Of a DNA stretch of 64,000 nucleotides, positions 1 through 10,809 are shown in pieces. This DNA is from Molossus alvarezi (taxonomy: Eukaryota; Chordata; Mammalia; Chiroptera; Molossidae): contig CM073907.1 of assembly GCA_037176705.1 (NCBI GenBank), positions 9,703,001-9,767,000 of the forward strand, read 5' to 3'. Below the pieces are notes generated by a model that saw nothing but the letters and a program-made list of their open reading frames with translations, was not told the origin of the DNA and did no database searches. Position numbers and translations under genes: made by a program. Within the stretch, counting starts at the first letter, position 1, and every line of letters begins with the position of its first letter.

Positions 1-27
1 GCATTAAAATAAAATAAAATAAACCTA
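1..27. repeat. (AAAAT)n simple repeat at the window edge
   Basis: Several tandem AAAAT units start at the first bases. They may be the A-rich tail of a retroposon whose body lies outside the window. Confidence 0.6.
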
Positions 28-3000
28 CAGCTCATCAACCATGCAGTCAGCCTCACCACCTAGGCTGCTAGGGCAGAGCCACAGGACAGATGAGTCTCCA
101 AACATTCATTTCCATCACTGACTCCAAGTTTCCGAAGGCTGCCGTGGCGGCCCACCAGTGAAAATTTTCCTTTGGCTTCAGGAAGAGAAAGGTTTACAGA
201 GGCCGGGTAAACAGCCTTGGCCTACGCACAAAGGGGAGAAAGACGGAGAGCCAACGTTGGAGGGAAATTGAGGATATGACAGAGGCCACTGTGAGTTCAA
301 GCAAGATTTGGCCTGCAGAATGCAAGAAAAAATTCCCTGGTGACAGGTGCCATCTTGTGGGTCATTCTGCCTCTCTGCCTCCTGCCACTTTTTATAACAA
401 GAACAGATAAACGAGGACTAGATTCTTGGGGGCTTAGAATTGGAAAAGTAATTCAAAGAGATAGGAGTAGAGTTGGCTGTGGGCTTTCAACGATGCTGCA
501 AGCATGAGACATTTTGCTTTTTAGTAGGGAGTACTATTAAGAAATTTAAAGACACATATAGAAGAAACAAAGGCATGCTGGCATAACTAACAATTTCTCT
601 TTCAAATATAGGACATTGTTTCTGGGCATCCTGAAATGCTTGCTTCTTTAGCGACATAACCAAAATAAGTTCTTGCTCAGTCAAGTCCCGGACCCCAAAA
701 CGATGTGAATGAAAATGTGTCACTTCCAAGAAAGCATTCCTAACATCTGTGAGATCTTCTGTCTAGCATATTTCTCTGAGAAATGACCTTTGAACTGGCT
801 CCCAGGTAATAGACAGGTCCACAAAAAAAAAAAAAGATTTCATTCTTTTCTCTTGGACTATGAAATCATAAAGAATCAATAACATTAAGCAAATGAGAGG
901 TTGGCATTAACAATAGAGGTTATGCTTCATTTTCTTTTTTCTTTTTCACTGTGAAGGTCCTTTTGGTTTTTAGCACTTTTATAGGCAGTCACATTGTAGA
1001 AAGAGACAAGAAGAGACATATGTCTCTGGGATGTGATAATGGATAAAACACTTCGGGTTCAGCCCCAATATCTAGGGTACAACATGCCCAAAATGAACCA
1101 TTTCGCTTTACAGCAAAGTATTTTCTTCCTAATAAAATTACTTCTGAAACAGAGGTCCCCATCTCTGCGTGGTCTCAGTCAATACCATTTTATTATATTT
1201 AATACAACTTTGCCTTCACGCACGCATAAAGAAAATATCTCATTATTTCGTAGACAATCGCATTTGGGCTGTAAATTTCATTGCCGTGTACTTCAGCCCC
1301 CAGTACAGGGTCTGTGTTTCCTGTTTCTTGTGTTGCAAAGGACAAATTAACTTAATAATAAGCTATGGTGAACCTTTCTATTAGCTTGGTTCAGAGGCAA
1401 ATCACTAAGTACCTGTGAGACTAGATTCACAGGTCTAGCCTGCCTTCTGTATGGTTCCAGGTCTTTATAAGACCCAGGGATATCCTCCTGACCATGGGAT
1501 CATGCTGAATCATTACAGGATTTCTCAGCAAAACATTTGGGTCCTATTCTGCCCCCCCCCCCTAATTTTTTTCACTGGTGTGTAATTCTTGAAATAGAAC
1601 CTGGGTAGTCTTTTCTAATTCTTCACGGCAAATTTTGGACCTTTTAAGAAGGGGTCATGAGAACTTCAAGAAAGAGTCCTAAAAACAGGCTGATATTATC
1701 ATGGTCCTTTCTTACATCTTGGTCCTACCAGCTCCAGCCCCCACATTCTGGAAGAATCTCTAACAGACCCAGGGAGACTGTTCTATTAGGAACCAGCTCC
1801 GTGACCCCAACCCCAGCAGGGACCAGAATCTGGCTTTGCCCAGGGTGAATGTGTGTCTCTGTCGCCCAGAATTCCAGCATCAGACAAGGGGCATAGGCTG
1901 GGGGCCTCTATCTTTTGAACTTCTCCACTGGTTCCCCCAAAACAACTCCAAGAAAGACAGGAGTCAGCTTCTGAAAGCATCCCAGGCATCTTTAAACACA
2001 ACCCTCACAGTTCCTCTGCATTTCCATAGCTAACACTCTCCTGTTAGGAACCCCCACACCTCCCTCCCGTCAAACAGGGAACCCGCTCATGCTACTGCAA
2101 AGAAGGAAGAAAAAAAAAAATAGTTGGCAATTTAATTCAAACAAAAGAAGCTTGAAATCTATAAGCACAGCAACTCTGAGGCTTCTGGCAAATAGAATTC
2201 TAATTAGTATGTGGCTATTTTTCTTTTAGACAGATGAGCGATGCCCCCTATTGACTCCAGCAGGCAGGCTGGTAAGGGGAAAAAAGGGGGGGCGGGCAGG
2301 GGGGCTAGCCAGCAAACACTGCAGATTGCAAATTATATTGCAAACCTTGCCAAGTCCCGGCTCTTGGCATCAGATTTTTAATGACACCCTGGAAAAGGGA
2401 AAAAGAAGCCCTCAGCTAAGGGATAAAAATGAAGGGTTTACCCTGTGATCAGTCTTTGCTTAAAACCCAAATGGCCAAGCGCACATCAGGGTTTTAAAAT
2501 ATTCATAGATAGAAGTGAAAATGAGGATATAAGGAAGTACATTTGTTGCTTGGTCAATTGACAACTCATTTTGCATATTAATACAAAGTGATGATCTCAT
2601 TTTAAAGGGATAGCGGATTCTTTGAATGTGACTTTTGATTACTCTGAGGGCAAAGCCTTACAGAAAAGTCGAGCAGCGACACAGAACGCGCTTTCTTTTG
2701 ATGTCGACCTGGGACTAACGACTTCTTTGGTCCAGAATTCCGAGGGCTCGAAAACTCTGCTTTTCTTCTGTGTAATCTCTGTGATGTATCTTGACCAAGC
2801 ACTTTGATTTTCTTCCCTCCCCCTCACTTTCTCCTGCAGTGCCTGAGACCTTTCCCAGTTGCAGGATTTTATACACAAATAGACAGGCCATGACAGGCAG
2901 GAGGGACATTTCTTTTAATAATCAGGGCGCCTCCTGTTCTGAGGAACCCTTTTTGGCATGTATGCCTCACGTTGAAGATCTAAGAATTAAGAAAAATTAA

Positions 3001-3532
3001 GAAATCTCACTCTGAGCAACACAGACTCGTGACATCGGTTTTCATTGAAAAATCTTAATGTACATTCTAAAACACCCACCAGAGACTCCATTGCAGCCTT
3101 TTGGGGTTGGGGGCCAGTGATGAATCTCTTCTAGTTGTCTCTTTGCACAAATTGCAATGAGTTGTTCTCTCTTCGGAACAACATCAGAGGTGCAGAAGAG
3201 TTCTGAGAGTTCTGGGAACTGTTCTGACCTTTTAGTTGAGTATCATGCTTCTCGCGACTTCGTTCCATGCTTTTGTGCTAAGCGGGCAAGAGGACCTGTA
3301 TCGATGCTGTGAATCAAGGTCTTCTCCTGTGTAAATGAATTCAAATCTTGCAAACACAGAGCAAGAAGGTTAAATAGAAAGCCATAAGCCATGGTCGACA
3401 CAGCAGGCGGGCCCGTAAAATACAGAGAATGGACAAAGACAAGTACTGCCTAGAAGTAGCCACAGGGTGAACCTAAAGGACCAGGTAGCAGCTGCCCCAG
3501 GAAACAAAGTTAAATTCAATATCCCCCAAAAA
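28..3532. other. unique non-coding DNA, no gene seen
   Basis: No SINE, L1 or LTR was recognised here. ORFs are all under about 105 codons, overlap on both strands and show no known domain. An 11-base C run lies near 1552-1562 and a short A run at 2110-2120. The part at 2140-2600 is described separately. Confidence 0.6.
2140..2600. promoter_or_regulatory. candidate conserved non-coding element
   Basis: Repeat-free AT-rich sequence with CTAATTAG (near 2201), repeated TTGCAAA-type words (2325-2350) and further homeodomain-like ATTA cores. The call rests on motif content and lack of repeats only; no alignment was possible. Confidence 0.25.
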
Positions 3533-3547
3533 GAAGGGGATGTTTTA

Positions 3548-3781
3548 TTTATTTATTATTTAAAAAACTTTTTTTTCCCATTATTGATTTTAGAGAGAGA
3601 GGAAGTGAGAGGGAGAGAGAGATAGAAACATCGATGAGAGAGAACATCAATTGGCCGCCTCCTGCATGCCCCCCACTGGGGATCGGGCCCACAACCTGGG
3701 CATGTGCCCTGACCAGGAATTGAACTGGCGACCTCTTGGTGCGTGGGTTGACACTCAACCACTGAGCCACACCAGCCGGAT
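3548..3781 (-). mobile_element. Ves SINE, type A, full length
   Basis: On the minus strand the copy starts with a tRNA-like head carrying an A box (GGCTCAGTGGTTGAGTG) and a B box near GGTTCAATTCC. It continues through the Ves body (CATGCAGGAGGCGGCCAAT), a CT-rich tract and the AATCAATAA tail. Flanking duplication is GAAGGG(G)ATGTTTTA at 3533-3547 and 3782-3795, with one-base slippage. Type A is the commonest Ves form in this window. Confidence 0.95.
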
Positions 3782-3795
3782 GAAGGGATGTTTTA

Positions 3796-4190
3796 AAAGC
3801 TGTTTTTCAAGGAGGAATCATAGGCCCAATTATGCCCTTGTAAGGAGAAGTCAGCATTCACTGTTTGGGACCTCACCAATGTCATTAGAATCTTGAAATA
3901 ATAGACAAGGTCCCACAATGCATTTCTAACTCCATTTAGACAAAATATATCTATAAGCTACTTAGTTTAAAAAGTGTTTTTTCTTGTTGTTGTTGTTGTT
4001 ATTATATGTAAAGTTACTTAAAACATTTTATTTAAAGCTCTTAGGAATGACTCAGAAATGCACACACACACAGATACACACACAGATACAATTTTTCGTC
4101 TGGCTTACCTGCAAGCTGCTACTGCGGAAATCTCATTGTATGAGATGACTTTGGACAGTAGAGGCCACAGGGCTTTGGGGTGTTTAAGTG
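3796..4190. other. unique DNA with short CA and TTG tracts
   Basis: No gene. It holds a TTGTTG tract near 3985-4000 and interrupted CACACA at 4061-4090. Otherwise AT-rich single-copy sequence. Confidence 0.6.
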
Positions 4191-4207
4191 TGAGAGAGTG
4201 ATCTTTA

Positions 4208-4477
4208 TTTATTTATTTATTTTTATCCTCACCCGAGGGCATTTTTTTATTTTAATTTTTGCATTTATCTTCAGATAGAGCAGGAAGGGGAGAGGGGGGA
4301 AGAGAGAGAGAGAGAGAAACATCGATGTGAGAGAGACACATTGGTCGCCACCCACACGACCCCCACTGGGGCTGGGGACAAACTGCAACCGAGGTTCATG
4401 CCTTTAGCGGGAACCGAACCGGGGTCTCTCTGGTCCCTGGGCCGATGCTCTAACCGCTGAGCCACACTGGCCAGGGC
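4208..4477 (-). mobile_element. Ves SINE, type B, full length
   Basis: Minus-strand copy of the second Ves type: head CCCTGGCCAGTGTGGCTCAG, then GGTTCGGTTCCCGC, CAGTTTGTCCCC-like and CGATGT blocks, ending in a GGTGAGGAT tail. A perfect 17-bp duplication (TGAGAGAGTGATCTTTA) lies at 4191-4207 and 4478-4494. Confidence 0.95.
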
Positions 4478-5159
4478 TGAGAGAGTGATCTTTAAATTCC
4501 ATCCTGAATGACGATCATCTATGTTGTTTGATCCCTTTGCACTATTTTTTATATATTCAGAAAGAGATGAGGCTGGCCAGGAGTTTTGCAGATGAGACTA
4601 GACACACACTTTAGGGACTTTTTCCGAAGGTGGTGAGCGGGAGTATCAGCGCTGCTTTTTCGAGGGCTCCCATCATTGAAAAAAGGGGCGCTGTCTAACC
4701 AACAATCAAAACTCGCGATCACCCCTTACACGGCAGCGTCTCCGTGAGAAACTTTCTCCATCCTCCCCTCCACCCCCAACCTTCCGTGACTGGTTGGCTT
4801 CCGTTTGTAGGTGAAGAGGGGTGACGAGCAATTTTAGCACCCAGTGGCTGAGAGGAGTTCAAATGACTACCGAAGTCATATTAACTTGTCAAATTGACCA
4901 GTATTTTCTGTCATTGAAACATTAGAATGAATAGCTCCAGACAATAAAATTGTTTCAATTATACTGCATTAGGGCTTGGGCACAAGGAAAGAGGTAGAAG
5001 GCAAAAGGGGAAACGGGGGTCCATGTGTTCTAGGATGCTGAGGGTAGAGTCCCACTGGAAACCACTTAAATGCATACCTGTTGGGGGCCATAGCATTCAG
5101 CAATACTCATAAATAGATTTCCATTAAGGGACGCAGGCAAATAAGTCTATACCAGTCCC

Positions 5160-5310
5160 CCTCACCCCCCCAAAAAGAATGGAACTGTTTATGATTGTAA
5201 TATTGGCGATGGCTATGAAATAGACGAAATGAAATTATCCCAAGTTATTAAAGTCACAGTGAACGGGCGCTAATTACACTAATTGAGTATTAATTGAGAG
5301 TTCTTTGATA
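5160..5310. promoter_or_regulatory. candidate conserved non-coding element
   Basis: Three TAATT cores (5271, 5280 and 5291 region) follow a TTATGATTGTAATATTGG block, with no repeat similarity. This resembles clustered homeodomain sites. Functional status is inferred. Confidence 0.25.
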
Positions 5311-5552
5311 AATAGCAAGGAGGCGAGGTAAAAAGGAGCAGTTTTCGCAGTCCAAAATGAATACAGTTCTGTTCGCCCTTCTGTTTGCACCAGAAGAGGT
5401 ATTGATCCTTTGCAAGTCCCCCTGCGTTGCTTCTCTGAAGGTGGGGGCTGCCTGCAGGAGGGAAGGCCATGGCTGGTGTGGATCCCTGGGCTGTTGCAGG
5501 CTGCTGCAGACGGGAAGCCAATTCCGAGTTCCCCCATCGGGATGGCGTGCTG

Positions 5553-5620
5553 GTGTGCACGTGTGCGTGTGTGCATGTGTGCGTGCACGTGGTGTGTGTC
5601 TGTGTGCATGCGCTTGGCAT
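5553..5620. repeat. TG/CG alternating microsatellite
   Basis: 5553-5591 is an uninterrupted purine-pyrimidine alternation with several CG steps. A further TG-rich tract follows. Confidence 0.85.
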
Positions 5621-5797
5621 TGCCCAACTTCACGGATCGTTCTGCCAGGCCACTGGGCCATGTTTATTCTATGCCAAGATTCTAGCTCTCCAACTCAATG
5701 CTTAGGATGATGGGCTCAGACCAAGACTCTCGGGGTGGGGCTGTTGGGCAGGTGCATGTGTGTGTAGAGGTAGATTGATATTATCTCTCTCTTTTTT

Positions 5798-6012
5798 AAT
5801 TGTTTTTCTTTATTGATTTCTTAGAGAGAGAGGAAGGAAGAGGGAGAGAGAGATAGAAACATTGACAAGAGAGAATATTGATTGGCTGCCTCCTGTATGT
5901 GCCCCACTGGGGATTTAGCCTACAACCTGGGCATGTGTCCTGACTGGGAACCAAACTGGCAACCTCTTGGTGCATGGATTGACACTCAACCACTCAGCCA
6001 CACCTCCGGGCT
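5798..6012 (-). mobile_element. Ves SINE, type A, diverged
   Basis: Full-length minus-strand type A copy with many transitions (for example CTGTATGTGCCCC in the body and a mutated A box), so it is older than its neighbours. Flanks share an imperfect ATCTCT(CT)CTTTTTA duplication. Confidence 0.9.
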
Positions 6013-6190
6013 CATCTCTTCTTTTTATAGCAAAGACCCGCCATGTGTCAGAGAGGTTTATATAGCTTTACAAGGACCCTTTCTACCCCATCAAGGAAGA
6101 ACAGAGACCCAATACAAAGTGTTTATCGTAAGAAAATATATTCTTACTCTATACTTCATTTTGCTCCTCCAGAGTTGAAATTGCCGTAGG

Positions 6191-6215
6191 TTTTTTTTTT
6201 TTTTTTTTTTTTTTT
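6191..6215. repeat. poly(T) tract, 25 nt
   Basis: An uninterrupted 25-base T run with no SINE body attached on either side. Confidence 0.9.
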
Positions 6216-6334
6216 AAATAGTCAAGGCAGCCTGAATTCTGGCCTGTTTCGGTGTGGCCGAAGTTCATAATCCTTACTATTTTATTCGAAGTAGATGATC
6301 CTTTTCTAAGTCTGCTTGCTCTCACAGAGCCATT

Positions 6335-6460
6335 GGATTTGACAATGTTTATTGAGCACCTATTATGTTGATAGCACTGTGCTGAGAACCACAAGGGAGA
6401 GAAAAAGGAAGATACTGCCCTTCGCCAAGTTCACAGTCAAGGGTGTATCTGTGCGGGACT
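6335..6460. repeat. probable ancient mammalian interspersed repeat
   Basis: TTTATTGAGCACCTATTATG, then GCACTGTGCTGAGA, then TGCCCTTCGCCAAGTTCACAG resembles the widespread MIR/L2-age 'TTTATTGAGCACCTACTATG' family. I cannot assign a subfamily by eye. Confidence 0.4.
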
Positions 6461-6552
6461 GTGTGGGCTTGGGCAATTATGCGTTTGATCCCGATGTAAG
6501 ATAAAATATAATTTGCTGCCATTCCAGCCATACTATTTGGAAATTCCCCTTT

Positions 6553-6760
6553 TTTTTTCTTTATTGATTTGAGAGAGAGAGGAAGGGAGAGGGAGAGAGA
6601 GAGAAACATCGATGAGAGAGAACATCGATTGGCCGCCTCCTGCATGCCCCCCACTGGGGATCTGGCCCACAACCTGGGCATGTGCCCTAACTGGGAATCG
6701 AACTGGCGACCTGTTGGTGCATGGGTCGATGCTCAACCACTGAGCCACACTGGCCGGACA
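6553..6760 (-). mobile_element. Ves SINE, type A, full length
   Basis: Well preserved minus-strand copy with an intact A box (TGGCTCAGTGGTTGAGC) and B box. The flanks share GAAATTCCC(C)TTTT at 6540 and 6761. Confidence 0.95.
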
Positions 6761-7033
6761 GAAATTCCCTTTTAATACAAGTTCCTTTTCCTTGTTCCTC
6801 TTTACTCAAGTGTAGCGGAAGGCGTTCTAACTACCAAGTGAAATGCTCCCTTCCTTCCGACGTGAAGACCAGAAGTTATATTGGTGCCAGGGGCAGCCAC
6901 CTCGCGTGGCTTTGTAACAGTTTCATGGCAGTGGGGACCGATGGTAATGGCATTTGAGAAGGCTTTCCAATTACCTGGTTAAATACCCATTTTCAAATTT
7001 TAGATCCCACACTAAAAGTCACGGAAATGTCTT

Positions 7034-7133
7034 TTTTTTTTTTTTTTGGTACATGCCCTTAGCGGGAACTGAACCCGGGATTCTCTGGTCTGCAGGCCAA
7101 TGCTCCACCCACTGAGCCAAACTGGCCAGGGCG
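7034..7133 (-). mobile_element. head-only Ves-related SINE (type B)
   Basis: On the minus strand only the tRNA-like head is present: CCCTGGCCAGTTTGGCTCAG, then GGGTTCAGTTCCCGCTAAGG. It is followed directly by a homopolymer A tail. A perfect 16-bp duplication (GTCACGGAAATGTCTT) at 7018-7033 and 7134-7149 shows this 100-bp unit was inserted as such and is not a later deletion of a long copy. Confidence 0.85.
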
Positions 7134-7149
7134 GTCACGGAAATGTCTT

Positions 7150-9005
7150 AAACTATATCGGTTCCTTTGTGACTGCCCACTCCGTCATTCTTTTCCGGAC
7201 CAATGCTCTGTGTGTACCTTGTGCACAATTAGAAAAGCCAAGGCTGGGATGACCGACTGCATAGCTGTGCTTACGATCCCAGCCCGAGGTCATCCTGCAG
7301 TCAGGACAGAGCCCAGGCTTCGACTACGGACTCGATGCAGTCCATCCAAATGGGAGCGCTGGGGGTTAGCAGAAAGGGGTGTCGGGAGAGAACAGTAGCG
7401 GGGCTTTGTCGTCAATGTTCTCCAGATGGGAGGGCCTGCAGAGTTGGGGGACCGACATCCCACCTCCCAGTTCTGGAGATAACCCTGTGTGTTACACTTC
7501 ACAAGGACCTCTTTAAAATGCCAATTAACCCATTCAGGGCGGTTGGGCACACTGTGAGCTGCCAGGAACAGCCATTTTGCACACTGTAGCACACACACAC
7601 ACACACATGCACACACGCACGCACACCCACGGGGAGGAGAGGGCACACACACGGGGAGGAGGGAACGGGGGAAGGGATGGTAGTAGAGTTCTTGCTTGCT
7701 GACAGCATGGCCGGGAAGTATTATCATGGTACTTAATGTCTCGTGGGAACTTAATAATTTCCCCCCATTGATAAAAATCAAGAATAAGCAGATGCAGTGG
7801 GATTCCTGGGCCATTGAGAAATATAATGAAGACCTGAATGTACAGATAGCATTCACAAGAAAGAAAGCAGTAAATGGGATTCAGCTAGGTGCCCCATTTT
7901 TTCATTGTATCTCACCAGCTTGCAAAGCAAGGGTGAGGTCATTTTAACCATTATCACATGGGCTGTTAACACTTCGTGTGTTCTCCGAAGAAAGGAGCGT
8001 TGATTTACGCTCAGCATTTTCTGTTTTGAGACAGTTAATAAAATGACGGTTTACGTCCATGGGGTCTTCTGCTTCTGGCTTCAAATCACTTCCTGGTGCT
8101 TTCTCATGTCTTCTTACTGGGGTCCATTGGGCAGCAGAGTTTATTTTATTTCAGGAGTGAAGAAACAAAGGGGAAGAGTCCTCCCAGCCTGGGTCCAAGT
8201 GGGGCGGGGCACCCCCAGGACAACTTGCTGTCAGGGTGAAGGGTGTGTGATTCGGGGTTGGAGTTCATTGGGTGGTTGTCTGGTTTTCCGTTGTCACAGA
8301 ATCAAAACTCGTGAGAATGTGGGCTGACTGACCAAAGTGAGATGGAGCGACAACCACTCCAGCTGTTGCAGGCTCCCAAGCAGTACAGGCTCCTCCACTC
8401 ACCAGGTGTGCATTTGTCAACACCCCAAAAGTTGCCTCTGCGGAATAAGATCACTCTGGCCAATAGTATGAATGAGATTCAGACACAGGTCCATGTTTCA
8501 CTAGCCCAAAAGCTGAGCCAGTGGCCCAACTCCATTGGTATAATAAGAACAATGGTTACGAAAGAGAAAACAAGTAATTTTAACTTTATGGTCCAATAGA
8601 AACATCCAGGATCAAAGCAAGTTTCTAAAATCCAACTTGTTGTTTTTTTCTATGAAAGGCTGTTTTCAGGCTAGTCAGTGAATTTCAGTAGTATGAGCAC
8701 TGAGCATTGAAATCCTGATTTGAAGCATTACCCAAGCTGAACACAAATATAGTTAGTTGTGCATCTGGCATGGTGAATATACGCAAATTTTGTTTTAAGA
8801 ACGGCTATAATTTTGCCTCAGTAAGTAGCAATGTTTCTCCGCTTTTGAAATGTTTTTAAGCTTCAGAATTGGATTCCCAGGAGGGAGACACATACTTCTC
8901 AACAAGCAGTGAAGTGTAAACACAGATGCAATTGGTCAGTGTTTCAAGTAAACTTCATTTTAAGCTTATTTCAGAGCATACTTTTTTGTCATTTGTCTAT
9001 GCCTG
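7150..9005. other. unique DNA, no gene seen
   Basis: Apart from a CA tract at about 7590-7628, no repeat was recognised. A 188-codon minus-strand ORF at 7290-7856 runs through the microsatellite (Val-Cys-rich stretch) and shows no domain. An 85-codon ORF at 8342-8599 also matches nothing I recognise. Confidence 0.55.
7590..7628. repeat. (CA)n microsatellite with CG interruptions
   Basis: Alternating CA units with ATGC and CGCA interruptions. Confidence 0.85.
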
Positions 9006-9011
9006 CTATAA

Positions 9012-9352
9012 GAAATAAGAATTAAACAGACCGGTGGTTGCCAGAGGTGGGGAGTGGGGTAGGGGGTGGGGCTCAAAATATACAAACTTCCGGTTGTAAA
9101 ATAAATAACTCTTGAGGATATAATGTCAATAACTCTTGATTATGGTGACTGTATTGCACATTGGAAAGTTGGGAAGAGAGTAAATCCTACAAGTTCTCAT
9201 TCCAAGAAAAAAAAATTGTAACTATGTATGGTCACGGATGGTAACTAGATTTATTGTGGCAATCATTTAGAAATACATACAAATATTAAATTATTATATT
9301 GTAAACTTGAAACTTATATATGTCAATTCTATCTCAATAAAAATTAAAGAAA
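9012..9352 (+). mobile_element. old L1 3' end (L1MA/L1MB-like)
   Basis: The order GTGGTTGCCAGAGGTGGGGAG, TACAAACTTCCGGTTGTAA, TTGTAACTATGTATGG, then a CTCAATAAAAATTAAAG terminus is that of mammalian L1MA/B 3' UTRs in sense orientation. Only the 3' UTR is present. Confidence 0.8.
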
Positions 9353-9855
9353 ATAGAAAATATCAGAGGACGTTGAGTATAATAAAAGGGAAGTACATTT
9401 CTGTGAAAAAATAGTTAAAGTGGACACTCTCATTTGCCTCAACACTGAAGAGGGGTAACAACCCAAGAGAAAAATGAGACAGGCTGTGAGTGACAGCTAA
9501 CTAGTCATCGCTACTCATATTTGATTATTTAGCTTTTACACTCAGGCATTTGTCCCTCAAGTGAAGGAAAAACAGTTCACGAATCCTCTAATAAGGAAGG
9601 TTCAGTTTTCGAGGGGAGCGAGGAGCGGGGACATTCTCAGCCTGTCCTTGAGCCACGACAAATAAAATCACAAAAATCTAATATGAACTCCCCCACTGGG
9701 TCTTTAGACTTCATATTTAGAAAATATCACAAAATCACAAAAGAAAGCCTCAGGCCATGAGAATGGTTTCTGCAGTTTTAGAAAAAAACACTATCGGTCC
9801 AGACAGTTTGGAGAAGCTCTACAATGTGTCATTTTAAAGTTCTCCCAAAACCCCA

Positions 9856-9891
9856 GTGTGTGCGCGTGTGTGCGTGTGTGTGTGTGTGTGT
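9856..9891. repeat. (TG)n microsatellite
   Basis: TG units with CG interruptions in the first half and a pure TG run in the second. Confidence 0.85.
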
Positions 9892-9933
9892 ACAGTGGAT
9901 ATGTATTCAGTCTGAATCAAGACAAGGGGATAC

Positions 9934-10032
9934 ATTATATATATGCAAAAAGGCATATATATATACACACACATGTATATGTGTGTGTATGTATACATAG
10001 ACACACATATATATATGCACAGAGAGAGAGAT
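9934..10032. repeat. compound TA/CA/GA microsatellite with inverted repeats
   Basis: Alternating TA, CA and TG blocks fold into nested inverted repeats: outer 12-nt arms at 9953-9964 and 10007-10018, inner 12-nt arms at 9963-9974 and 9979-9990. A GAGAGA run follows. Confidence 0.8.
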
Positions 10033-10759
10033 AATTTAGCATTTATAGGAAAAAAAAGAACAGAAAGGAGAAATGATGAACTCTAAGAAGAACACAGTAA
10101 AGCTTAAGTCAATGGTCTAAATCAATCTGATCCCAAATGGAGATTTACAATTGAGAACACCCTGGGTTTGGAGTTTCTTCCTAATATTTCCATATGTTAC
10201 ACAAACAAAGGGGAAGAAAAAAAAACTGTAACTCACAATTTTCTTTTGGTCCCTTTCTCTCTCTCTCTACTCTAAAGAACAAAACACATCATGAGAACAG
10301 CAACTAGAGAAACCTTCATCTAATATTTCCCTTCGATTCTTCCTCTTGACACACACCCGGATCAGCCAGATTGGGTGCGGAGGGATTGTTTTATATGCAC
10401 TGGTCTGTGGCATTCTCTGAATCAACTGGGGGAAAAATTACAACCAACGTCTGGACACCGAAGAACCTGGAGTTATACCAGATGTTCTTTGGACAGTTCA
10501 AGTATAGGCAGTTGACATATTTAGGGTGATGTGTCATAGTGCAAACAGACAATATGGATTGGTGGCGGGCTTCAAGAAACACAAATAAGATCATGGAGCT
10601 GTCAGGGTTGGAAGGACATGGTAGCATATTTTACATATTATTTCCTAGCTCTTCATAAAGGTTACATAAAACGAAGGCTAACTGTGATTCAGTTTGTTAA
10701 CAAAACAAAGTCAATTTTATTTTATCTGCATTTATTGATATATAAAGCATACCTCTGTG

Positions 10760-10809
10760 TATCTATGTATCTATCTATCTATCTATCTATCTAATCTGTC
10801 TGTCTATCT
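10760..10809. repeat. (TATC)n tetranucleotide microsatellite
   Basis: Around ten TATC/TGTC units, the central six to seven pure. It lies in otherwise unique sequence. Confidence 0.9.

Larger units (their letters stand above)
4495..5780. other. unique DNA, no gene seen
   Basis: No interspersed repeat was recognised. Overlapping ORFs on both strands around 5274-5710 cross a TG/CG microsatellite and have Cys/His/Thr-rich repeat-derived composition, so they are not genes. Confidence 0.6.

Noticed and set aside
7290..7856. 188-codon minus-strand ORF, the longest non-SINE frame
   Set aside because: It reads through the CA/CG microsatellite, has no recognisable domain, and competing frames on the other strand are equally open.
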